A stretch of DNA of 64,000 nucleotides from Sanderia malayensis (lineage: Eukaryota > Cnidaria > Scyphozoa > Semaeostomeae > Pelagiidae). Numbering within the stretch: the stretch's first letter is position 1; the number at the start of each line of letters is the position of its first letter. Below, one piece after another: positions 18,214 through 29,338 of this stretch. Position numbers and translations under genes: made by a program. The stretch covers positions 3,658,001 through 3,722,000 of the forward strand of contig RQOL01000718.1 of the NCBI GenBank assembly GCA_013076295.1. Reading direction: 5' to 3'. A model generated the notes under the pieces. That model made no database searches. It was given only the letters and a program-made list of their open reading frames with translations, and was not told where the DNA came from.

Positions 18214-20317
18214 ATTTTTATATATGCGGTTAATGGGCAGGATTTGAAGGATGAGGTATGGAAATTTATGTGAATTTTCGTCGACTCGACTCTATCGAAA
18301 AACTAAAATCTTCTCATTCAAAAAAGTTTAAGACTGCGATGCCGCTTGGCCAGTGGTCGTGAAATGCAGTTTAGTCGCTTAAAGGTGGGAGAAATTATGT
18401 CAAATCAGTTGAGTGGTTGGCAATTTTGGCCATTTAGAAGAAAGGAAATGAAAATTGTGAATAAATATATTTTTTCGAAAAAAATTGAGTTACAAAATCA
18501 ACCAATCATGGCTAAAAAAAATAAAATGAATAAGCAACAAAAAATAATAAAAAATGGAACTCATACCCTTGTATATGGGCTTGGACTCCCACCTTAGCAT
18601 CACCCTAGCTAGACTCTTGGGTGTTGCACTACCATGAGCTCTTGCGAGTACATACTATATGAAGTCTAACTCTCGAGCATCATGGCGGAGCTGAAGGTCT
18701 TATTTGCCCAATTGCCCAACAGTATTTAGTTTTCATTTTCACCAGCTTATTAGAAAAATTAACATTTATGCTTCCCCAGCATAAAATTTGACAAGTAAAA
18801 GTTAATTAAGTCTTTATAGTTAAATATAACCCTCCACGGATTGCAAATGCATTTCATGTGCTTAACTCTCCACATTCTATAAATAACAAAAAATATTACC
18901 TTCTGTTTGTCGTCTGAAAAAATATACCAAGGCACATAAGTACCCTTCTAACGTCTTGGTGTTTGTCCTGGAAAAAACTGACTACTGCATCACACTTGTC
19001 GTTTACCAATTCTAATCGACATTTATTTCCAGCGTGAAGTCAGGCAAGGAAAGTCTTCAGGTAACAAAAACATTCAAACATTATGTAGCAATGATTTTAC
19101 AAAGCTAAAATCCAACGGCTGGTTCAGGCGTTGTCGAAGTTCAATTTGATTATCATGCCATAAACAATGAATAATTTGCATAATTATTAGGCACGAGTTT
19201 CTTAAGTTTGCTATGACGACCATGCTTGAAGAATTTATAGGTTTGCTCTCTTGTGAATATACTCAGCCATTCGGATGAAGATAAATAATAAAGTTAACCT
19301 TGCATTGTACAATTAATATCTTACACGAAATAAAAATAATTTGATCATTTGGGGGGAAAGTTTCAGCTTTCTGGGACTAGATTGTTGAAAAGTTAGGGGG
19401 GGGACTTCGTGCAAAAAATGAATTTCTTCATGTATCATCTAAGAAATAAGTGTCTGGATAAAAATTAAGAAAAATGTGGCTAAAAAGAATTAAGCCACAC
19501 TAACTAAAACATCCCAAACATTTTGAGGCAAGTTCCAGCGTATTTTCATATCGTAATATACTGTAAATTGAATGACTAACATAACGCGAAACTAGCTGTA
19601 AGCTAAAATAAATGATATTATGTTAAGCTTGCACAAGGCTATTTTCCAACCCAGAATCCTGAGAATATAACAGTTTTCTTGTCAACGTGAGAAGAATGTG
19701 ATGAGAAAGAGACCAACATCCGTCCTAACAAATACAAAACGCGTAAAACATGTTATGTAACAAAGCAAAAACAAATCAACGACAAGAAGAGACTAGTGGA
19801 TTCACCCTAAGAGCATAGGTCTGCCATTCATTGTCCCTCCTTGTAGCTACAGTCAGAGGAGTTTTCAACAGGAGTCTGTCACTCCCCCTTGTCATACCAC
19901 CTTGTCCCTGCTTATACACCATTTCTATTAATATATACAGTAGACTTGCTCCAAGTTTATTTCGTATTTCAGTCATAGAAAGGGAAATGCGGAGGATGAT
20001 CCCTCCTCCGCAGTTCCCTTTTTATGATACATACACATGTATATATATGTTATATATACAGTGGTAACAGAATGGTCATTACATATCGTTACATATGGTT
20101 ACATACAGCGACTGTACAATTCACGTTCATTGCATGTGTCAGTGAAAGAAAGAAAAACATACAGTTCTAGCTCAGAAAAATCCAAGTTATGAAGGGTCAA
20201 AATAACCAGATAAATATGACAATCCAAGTCCAGAATGTTGTTGCACACAAAACACAAACTCGAACCAACTGGAGAAGAACATTAAATTAACACCAATAAC
20301 AATGATATTGATTGGAT
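18214..20317. other. Intergenic, upstream of PSMD14
   Basis: Holds the PSMD14 promoter side. Also contains a diverged solo copy of the 7170-9040 satellite near 19341-19530 (gatcatttg, then cagctttctgggacta, then ttgaaaagtt), a 35-nt copy of TIR-like gene coding sequence at 19841-19875, and AT microsatellite at 20040-20060. No gene recognised. Confidence 0.5.
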
Positions 20318-21883
20318 TTATCTTGCCGACTCCCCTGTACTGAACGACCCGTTGTAGCTACAGTCAGAGGAATTTTCCACAGGGGTACAAGAGCGAGACA
20401 GGTTAATCGCATCATAATCACTTTCGTCTCCGCTCAAAATATTGGCTGTCGAGTCCGCTGACATGGGGTACAGAAGGCTCGAATTTCCTGGCGGAGGGAA
20501 TGTATGGACTTTTGGTGAGCTATTCTTGTTTTCAGATGCAACGAGATATTGAGTTGGTACAACGGGAAGACTGGAAACCCTGCGCAGGTTATTTCGCTTG
20601 TCATTAGGTCTGCTGCCAAGTATGGAAAGTTTTTTGTTGTTCTGTTCTTGTTGTTGTTTACTTTCCACATTTGCGTCCATGTCTTTGCGAGGAACAGGAC
20701 TGGACAACATGCTTTCAACGCTTATGATCTGTCTGTTTGGATTTCTTGTGTGGTTACTTCGGTTGAGATGGTTGTTGGTGTTGCTGTGCTGGTCATCATC
20801 GATTTCCTGTTTAGCAATTGCGACGCTTCCCTTCGCAACCTTTTGTTTAACGGTACTCCGAGCATCAACATGACCGTTTACAATGCCATGTCGCGTTACT
20901 TTTGATTTAGATGCGTGCGACTTGACCGGCGGTGATTTTGCGCGGTTCAGTAATACACTCGTCGTGGTGAGTTTCTTAACCGCCGTCACAGACCCAGCCT
21001 GATTCGAAGAGGAATAAATCTTGCTGTGGTGTTGCTTATGCAAAGCTGAGCTCTGTTCAACAGCACCAACATCAGTATGTTTTCTCGTTGTTGTTCTCGC
21101 TTGGGGACTTTGGCTTTTAGGTTTCAATGCTTTTCTTTTATCCACTCCAATCACTTGAATCGCCACATTCTTATCTGGTTGCTGTTGTGAATTCTCCGAC
21201 GGCCTAGCCACTGCGGTACCAACTACACTACCGGACGCCTCGTGTTCTTCGGATAGGGATGTTTCAGATGCGCTCCCACTGTCACTCTGGTCAGGCCCAA
21301 GTGATACCAAACAGTCTAGTATTCGCGCGAAGAACTCCGCATATGATTGTGCTGTGTATTCAAACGAATTGCCGTAGCAAGACATTAAAACACTGGCTAA
21401 AGTAACTGCTGCAGATTTATTATTCGCTGCTTTGCCAGTAGCATTGTTGTTGTTGTTATTGTCCGGCGAAGAAGCGTCCGACATCTTCTTCACTGCGATT
21501 TTCGTCTCGTAGAATTTCATCGGCAGAGCTTTGGGAAGGTTGTACCCAGACCTACGCACAGCTATGACCGGTATGTTGTATGAAATGGCAATTCCAAGCT
21601 GATTCAAACAGTCGATGTCGGAGATGCTAGTCACGTCGAGAATAAACACGAAGGCATTCGATGACACGATGGCGTAATAAGCATCGATGACGTCATCCAC
21701 AGGCGACGCATGGCTACGAACAAAACATCGACCCGCAAGGTCGATGATCAGTTTCTCTTTCAATGCACCGTTAAGTCCGTGAAAATCCGATTTATCGCTG
21801 GTCCGAGTTTTACCACATACGTACACGTGACGTCCGGACAGCAGTTGGTGATAATCGGTTGTTGTGTTGTGATTTTCAGTCAT
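20318..21883 (-). CDS. TIR-like domain protein with long disordered tail
   Basis: Single-exon 521-residue frame starting at ATG 21883. Residues ~17-125 look like a TIR-fold domain: beta strand RHVYVCGK, helix, AGRCFVR, AYYAIVSSNAFVFILD, DIDCLNQLGIAIS, then IPVIAVRRSGY...LP. The position usually Glu in the TIR 'C..EL..A' motif is Gln here (CLNQLGIA), so NADase activity is doubtful. Residues 141-146 are an Asn run. Residues ~155-195 form a second alpha-helical segment (CYGNSFEYTAQSYAEFF). From ~200 the chain is Ser/Asn/Lys-rich and probably disordered. An adaptor-like role is inference, and I do not recognise a named family. A palindromic CRE (TGACGTCA) overlaps the start codon at 21883-21890. 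5' leader exons may lie further right (donor-like sites near 25850, 27355). Confidence 0.75.
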   Translation of the reverse strand: MTENHNTTTDYHQLLSGRHVYVCGKTRTSDKSDFHGLNGALKEKLIIDLAGRCFVRSHASPVDDVIDAYYAIVSSNAFVFILDVTSISDIDCLNQLGIAISYNIPVIAVRRSGYNLPKALPMKFYETKIAVKKMSDASSPDNNNNNNATGKAANNKSAAVTLASVLMSCYGNSFEYTAQSYAEFFARILDCLVSLGPDQSDSGSASETSLSEEHEASGSVVGTAVARPSENSQQQPDKNVAIQVIGVDKRKALKPKSQSPQARTTTRKHTDVGAVEQSSALHKQHHSKIYSSSNQAGSVTAVKKLTTTSVLLNRAKSPPVKSHASKSKVTRHGIVNGHVDARSTVKQKVAKGSVAIAKQEIDDDQHSNTNNHLNRSNHTRNPNRQIISVESMLSSPVPRKDMDANVESKQQQEQNNKKLSILGSRPNDKRNNLRRVSSLPVVPTQYLVASENKNSSPKVHTFPPPGNSSLLYPMSADSTANILSGDESDYDAINLSRSCTPVENSSDCSYNGSFSTGESAR

Positions 21884-21890
21884 GACGTCA

Positions 21891-24800
21891 CGAAGAACTA
21901 CTCACACATTTGGCTGCATACTTTCAATCTATGCAGAGATATGTAAGATAGCTTTGCACGCTAAATGAAATCAACTTGTTAATGAAGCCATGAAGAGACA
22001 AGATCCCAGCTCGGGTAGAATTTGTTTCAGTTAGGGATGCTTTGTAACCAAAAATCTTCAGCCAAGTGTTTTTGCTGCAGTATTCAAATATCTTCGTCGC
22101 TTATAAGCAACGTGCTAGCATTTCGAAGCCGAACCCAAGCCTAAATCAAAGAAACGAAATCAATAAATCCAATTTGAAAAATACAACAGTTTCATACAAC
22201 AACAAAATATAATATATTATATGATACAAAATAGTAAAACACGCAGACATTTGTTTTTCATTGGATTAATACAACAACCCCTGGACATGGGTGCAATGAA
22301 CTTGATTAATAATGACGTATTATGCACACGTTATAGATTCGAATAATTGTATTTATTATAAAAGTTTGCCCCATTCGCCGCATAAGCTTCAGGCTTACGC
22401 GTAACCCGCCCCAACCCCCAAAAACGCAACAATTGTGCACGCCGTCTTTACGTAGCTATATAACATGTTATAAGCTTGAATCTAGCGACCTTAGCATTAC
22501 CGAAGGCAAATATCTACAGTCAGATGACGGCTAAGCATCTAGTTCTTGGACCGGAGGCCACATTTCTCAATTTTTCCAACTTTTTTCAATTTTCTGCCCG
22601 CTATGGGCTCCTGAACAGAACGAAAAATATCTGGTTGCATAGCTAATCCAAACAGACCTAATCAAACAAGGATATTCTGGACTTGAGTATTTTTAGTTTT
22701 ATTTAGTTTTATCGTGTGGCCACTTGTAAATCAGCCTTAGCTAAAGAGCAATCCTTCTTAAAGAATTGAATTGAATTGAATCTTCAATGCAACAGCGCTG
22801 GCAAAAAAGTCACGTTTGGTTACCAGATCTCTCAGAGCTTTGTAAAAACAAACATCTAAGGCTAAAACATAACATATGTCAAAACCACGTGTGTATCTTA
22901 AGTAGTAATCTATTTGCCCTGGATGTTTGGCTTTGGAAAGATTTTAGCGAGATTAACTCTAAGATGATTCTCAACAAAAGATATAACAAAAACTAAATAA
23001 AACCAGACCAAAACCGTGTATGGAAAACTAGAATCAATATTAGCATTTGTGAACATAAGCGTGTGCTCTGTCCGATATATAAAAAACGACAGGAACGCAG
23101 AAAAAAAAGGATCTAAAAAGTGGGAGGGGTAAAAAAGGGTACATGACCATATGGCATGACCTATTGTATTATGGCTCGTCTACATCGAGCACTATAGGGT
23201 CAGAATAGGCATAATAATCTAGAGTTCTATAAGATTTTAAATCTATATATTATACATTAGAAATATGTTTATATCGAAGTATAGAAAATGAGACCTGATT
23301 TATCTGTTAAATATCGTGATGAGAATAACCTTTACATGTTCCAGCAAGCCATATGTTACGAGCCTCATGTCATGGCATTGAGTAACCAAGGCCCATCTGC
23401 TCAAATCATGTGATGCAATAATAATGAGGTTGTCATCTTCATTTAATTAAACTTAAAACCTTTATAATTAATTATCACACACGACCATATTCTATTAAAA
23501 GCCTATACAAGTGATTAAAAATAGTAGAGTCACGTGGCATGTCGTCATGTGTTAAAACAGCCTTATATCTTAGGTGTTTTCATTAACAGGTGTATAGAAG
23601 CTCGAATTGAACATCTGGTAAAGTTATTGCAAAATTTCTGTTGTGGCTATCAAAAATTGATGGTTAATGAAGTATTTTTGGAACCTTACATCGGTCAATC
23701 CACCACTGCCCATGGGAATCCCCAGCCTCAAGAGTTTGAAGAACTGCTGGATAAGGAAAGGAAAGAAACATTTAAATCAGCACTGCCTGTCAAATGTAAC
23801 GAAATTCTACATGGCATCTTTTTCAAAAATGTGTAGATTCAATCACTGATTAATATTATGGTGGAAAACACGATAGTAGGATTCTGTAGTTGGAAATACC
23901 TATTTCTACATTGAATGTAGCAGGATTATTGTCAAATAAATAATAGTGAAATGATAGCAAAAATCCAATGCTGTTCCTGCAATAGATGCAGTAAACAAGC
24001 TCGAAACCTATACCAAAAGTTAAGATACTGTCCGAGCGACAGGAGCGGTTAGGCCAGAGCCTACCGAAACAGCAACGCAAATGATAGAAAATTGGAATTT
24101 TCGAGATGCTATTGAGAAGGTCTTGAATTGCAAAATTTCGCTAAGAAATTTAATTTTTGTACTAATTTCGAGTTAAAACCATTTATTAAATATAGTAGCA
24201 GCTGGGATGAGCTAAATCTGAGCTAGGTGTCGTGGCAAAAGTACCCAACGAAATTTTAACTTGAAGGACTTGGGGTGTCTCGAACGGTCGACATAGAAAG
24301 ATCAGAATAAATATAACAAAAGTTAAAAACATACCGTTTATAAATGCTGTATCATTGTGAAATAGTTGCAGAATACTAACTCAATTTATCCAAACTTGCT
24401 AAAGCATCAAAATAATGAAATTTGTAAAAAGAACGTTAGCGTAGTATTAAAAGTTCATAATGAATAAAGATAACTTTGGTGAGAGAATAAAACTTGAGAA
24501 AACTCACATAAGGTTCTTTTTAAATATTGCCGGATTAGATAAAAAGCCTTCTAAGCTAATGTTTGCTATACATTGTCATAAACTCTGTAAATTATTTGCT
24601 TCGGCAATGTAACTTGTTAATACAACCAGAAGTTTTGTCAATAATTGTTTCTTTATGTTGTATGGCTGCTTTCATATTGATAACAGGTCAATTGAAGATA
24701 AAATAAAATAAGAACATCGATACGAAAGATAAAAGTTTGCAATCACTTCACAACAAAACCATTTTGACTTTTTCAGATATTTTATCGATATTCTTAGCTT

Positions 24801-27800
24801 CCTTTTAAAATCAAATCCTGATAATACTCCAATCGGAAAAAAGCTAATATACACGACTTCTTTTAATGAAAACTTTCGTGAATGATACATTCTTAAGATT
24901 ATCTGCATTTGTCAAACTATATTTTGTCAGAGACAAGACAATATATTTTTGCAACAAACAATTTTCCGAGAAGCCTTGAAGGTTTTCGTGTAGTACAATT
25001 ATCCAATAGTCATTAAACTTTTATCATAAACTAAATCGCTTATATTTTACTTTCTCCGTTCTTAAAAGATGTATATTATACAAATGGTTCTGAGAACTTT
25101 GTGAATTAAAGAAGACCTTTATAATTGTAAACTTGTGATGTCAATTGCTGGGAACAACAACAAATTTGTTTTGAAGAGCACAAAATGAATCTTTATTTTT
25201 CACGAAGTAAATTTGCGTGCATGAAAATTAATATCGTTGACAATCCGTTGCTTGTTTAGATAAAATTATGGAACGAAACCAATCAAATAAAATATATATA
25301 TATATATATAAGCAAACTAAATATATATAAAATAAAACAAAATTTAGAACAATCAATCTTTTTCGGGAATCAGAAAAAGAAATAATGCAGGTTTGGTCTT
25401 TTGTAACATTTTATCAATTTGATTATACTTGATGCAAATAAAATTTTTTTGATGGCGACTTTGTTGTATGCAGTTAAAAATTATTATTTGTTTGTTCGAA
25501 CAAATAATCGTTTGGTCAGAAGAAGTATTGCTGAAATGAGCGTTTGGGAATAATTATAGCAACATATTCTCATCAAAATGTGCAAATTCTCTAATTTACG
25601 ACTGCTGCTAAAGCAAATTACAAACACGTTACACCTTACGAGTTGGGAAGAAAGTTTAAACATCACGAGAAAGAAATAGTAACAAAACTGAGCACAACAT
25701 TAAATAAACAGTTTGCTAAACTTTTTGTCCCTATGTTGTATGCAATTCGAGAAACAAGAAGTACACAAGTTTAACGCGTTTAGTTTCCAATCTTAAATCG
25801 ATGGAAATAATATTACGATCAAACTTTAGGATAATTTTACTCACCTGCAAATCCACAAGTTAATCGTGAAGAAAGCGAAGCACTTTAAATTCGCAAAACC
25901 CCTCGGTCTTCAACTTACTTGTCACAGCTGAAATATTTAAACAAATGCCATAGTTAATAAAAACGAAACAGATAAATAAGCAAATATGCATCGTTTGACA
26001 ATGACAACTGCAAAAATTCGGATATATTTGAACTTTGCCAATGGCTTGAATAATAAATGTCCTATGTAATCACGAACAGCATCGGATAAAATTTGCAAGG
26101 TGTCCACAAGCAGACAGAATCAATTTCTTTATTGATCCAGCCATCGAACTGGGACTTAAACATTAAATATTTCCCAAGACACCGTTTATAAAGAACTCTA
26201 AAATTCTCGGGCTGGCAAAAACTGTGGCTGATAAAGATAACGAAAAGTTTCAAATTTTTAAATGTTTTCTAAAAGCGTATACGTTAAGAAAGTATTGGAA
26301 CACTTGGTTAGATAAAAGAAAAATAATGGAGTTAAGTTTATTTACGCTCCCCAAAGAATAGTCGCCCAGTCATGCTGAAAAATTCCTTAAAAGCTAAAAA
26401 AGTCCTCATAAAAAGTATATAAGTATATATGCATGTATTGACATTTCGTATAATTACCCGAGCGGTCAAACTTTAGGTGTACCAACCTCTTCATGGACTA
26501 GCAAATTCACTACAAGTTTCCGTTGTTTAATGACGAAGTTCAGGAAGGTAAGAACTTCTGCATTGCACTCAATTTCTATTCAGCTCGCAAGACAAACGCA
26601 AATTACAGCTCAATCCAACTTTGGTCGACAATAACAACAATAAACGTACGTATGAAACGAAATGACAGCTGATTGAAATTCTATCACCGATATTCTCTCA
26701 TTCTTTGAGAAATGTTTTATGATAAAGTGAGGCACCTGTTAGCTGTGTTTATTTCATTCAAACAGCAAATTCAGTCGCCAAAAACGGGGGTCAAATCACA
26801 GTTGGCGGTCTGAGGTAATCTACAAACGAATCACTTGCGCAAGTAGCTCCCTCCTTCGCGACTCACTACATTGCGTCCCTGTGCATAACTGGTTTGAGGA
26901 ACTTTTTACACAAAGCACTTACTCGCTCAAAACAAATAGTGAATCGCACTGTATTATCGTTTATTGATTGAAACTCGAAGAAAAAGTTCAAAATTCTGAC
27001 TGAACGCTTTTTGAGAAGAGCAACTGTCGCTAACGCGAGAGGCAGAGAGGGGAGTCCCAAGCGCTTCTAATAATTGAATAAGAGGCACTCTAATATTAGC
27101 AGCCTCGTTTGTAGCACAAGATAAGACGAGTATCAGAAAATTGCCAACATCATTGCAGCTCCAATTATCACCCCACCTCTTGTGTTGTAAACGCAAACGC
27201 AGTGCTGCATGCGGCGATTTTAAAAGAAGAGAAATGTAAAACACGAAAGCAACCAAGCAAGGCGCAAAACAAATAGTTCGAACCATGTTGCGTATGCGGA
27301 GCCACGTTGTCAGTTTATTCTGATGTGAAATAACAACAAAGTCGACTTACCAGATAAGTTGATGCTGTTATACTGTGTTACATGTGAGATGCTAGCCTCG
27401 CAGGGAACTACAAAGTCTGGTCAAGCATCGAATGGCTGAGTTGTCGTGCATTAAACACAGGAGATATTGACAGAGAAGATATTGTCGAGTTATCGAGATG
27501 AACAAAGTACAAGTTGTGATTACACGTACTGCTCAAATGCCCACTAAACAATGCTGAACTGCAAAACAAAGCATCACGATTCACAACAGCAGTATATCAG
27601 TTTTAAATCCAAAATACTTATCGGCTGCATGATCGAGAGCAATGAGATTTGATAGAGACGTAGTCTTCGGATTGAAAGGACGCAATCATTTGAGAGACAT
27701 TATGTGGATTGGTAGAGATGACAACAGAGTGCATCTTAATTCGCTTGTTTTCGATTGAATTGGGAAAGAGAAAGGGACAGACTGATAATGATATAGGAAT

Positions 27801-28033
27801 GACACGCATGAGGACAACAAATAGTGCAAATACCGCAAAATGATATGGCATTCAATGGTATGATTGTATCGGTAACGATAAGAGTTAAGTTAAGATTATC
27901 AGTAGCTGATAAACGCTCCGCAATCAGTATTTCAAAGTATTTTGCAGACTTCCAGTTACTTCTCGTCCAAATACGGGTTTTTGAGAGCTTTCTGTGGAGA
28001 AAAAACAATGTCGCTGTGGTCCTCATTTCGTTG
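21891..28033. other. Long AT-rich stretch with one orphan exon-like frame
   Basis: Apart from the frame at 23590-23836 I see no convincing coding segments. Contains an AT dinucleotide run near 25291-25310. Minus-strand donor-like motifs near 25850 (TTTGCAG|GTGAGT) and 27355 (ATCTG|GTAAGT) could mark untranslated leader exons of the TIR-like gene, whose promoter might then be the CRE patch near 28.03-28.12 kb. This link is speculative. Confidence 0.35.
23590..23836 (+). CDS. Orphan exon-like frame, unknown protein
   Basis: A frame of about 80 codons follows a plausible acceptor (ttttcattaacag) and ends in TAG. It encodes a mixed, non-repetitive sequence with CIEARIEHLVKLLQNFCC and EFEELLDKERKETFKSALP, which looks more protein-like than surrounding frames. 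I do not recognise it and found no matching upstream exon. It may be a terminal exon, a gene relic, or chance. Confidence 0.25.
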
Positions 28034-28124
28034 TGACGTCACAAAAATGCTCAATACCAAACGGCTTTGCGACTTGCAACCGCTCAACAGTGCCGCGCGG
28101 CAGTGATTTATCGCTGTGACGTCA
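28034..28124. promoter_or_regulatory. Paired full CRE sites in a GC-richer promoter-like patch
   Basis: Two perfect TGACGTCA palindromes at 28034-28041 and 28117-28124, both in the context gTGACGTCA, 83 bp apart. The interval includes a CpG-rich word (tgccgcgcgg). This is the family target of CREB/ATF factors. The patch stands out from the AT-rich surroundings and lies about 300 bp upstream of a small plus-strand frame at 28413. Confidence 0.55.
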
Positions 28125-28412
28125 TGGTAATGCGCAAATGAGCTGACACTGCGGTGGAAGGGAATGCGGAGGCGTCTTCACGGACAAAGGCAGTCGAAAC
28201 TGGGAAGAATATCTTAGAAGAATCAGTTGTTGAGGGTTGTTGTCGGTCTTCAATACTTTGTCATGATACGTGACACATTTACTCTTCGAAGGGGCAATAT
28301 TTCATTAACCCCCAGGCCCTACGCGATTGTTCATTATTCGTGTGTGTTTTGGACCGTAAAATTAACAAGAATCATACGGTGAAGTGAAATTTGGATTCAT
28401 ATAACGAAAATC

Positions 28413-28589
28413 ATGGAAACAGAAAGTCTTATCAAATGGCTTCCCCCGGAAAAGTGTCCAGATCGATTATCTATTAAGCCTCATTATTGGGATATTCAAC
28501 AAGGGCTAGAAGAAGCAAGAAGCATTTGCACAAAAGAGTTTACCCAAACCCACATCACAACTAAGCAATCCCAAGCAAACTCAATGTGA
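28413..28589 (+). CDS. Possible small 58-residue protein
   Basis: ATG in the context aaaatcATGg, TGA at 28587. Begins METESLIKWLPPEKCPDRLS and continues with aromatic/acidic residues (HYWDIQQGLEEARS). Not recognised. It sits ~290 bp downstream of the paired CREs, which supports transcription, but its length alone does not exclude chance, and it could be a first exon. Confidence 0.3.
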   Translation: METESLIKWLPPEKCPDRLSIKPHYWDIQQGLEEARSICTKEFTQTHITTKQSQANSM

Positions 28590-29338
28590 CACCATGGTAC
28601 AAACATCGAATTCGTCTAGAAAGAATTGACTTGATAATACAACTCACCCACCAGCTATAGTTCCCGTTCGTATGAAAATCTGTACAAAAATTCACACCAT
28701 CATAACATAACATATGTTGACCACGAAAGAGAATGGTAAGAAAGGAAACTTACTAATTTTACAATAAATACGAAATATACATCGCAACCGCATTTCAAAT
28801 CAGTGGAAACGAGCGGCAACTTAGCAAAAGAAACTAAACTAAACATCACATAAAATATTAATAACCTATTTTGCAAACGCGAGAAAATACGTAATCTGCT
28901 TTTATTGCAAGGAAATATCGCGTAACGTTTTCAGTCACTTGGTTAATAAATATCCTATAGTCATGCAGATCAAGATGATTCATCAAAACATTTCTTTAAC
29001 GATCACGAAGTGTGAAGATTTCTGCCAATTTCCGATGCAGCCACAAAAAAATTATCTCCACGCTAATCTCTGACGCTAAAACAGAAAATAGCCAAGAGCA
29101 TGCGCATGTAAGTCATACCTTTATTTTCATGTCTTTATTTTCATACAAAATAATAATTAACGAATGATTTGCGATTGCAATCGTAGATCATAAATTTTCT
29201 AGATGTTCTGGAAATGCGAAAGATGATTAAAAAATATAAGATAAAAGAAACCCATGTTAAATAAAAATAAACGTACTTGGATTCCTTTATTTATGGTTGA
29301 TAATTGCTTGTTTTGTATATTTGTGGCCATATTTTCAG

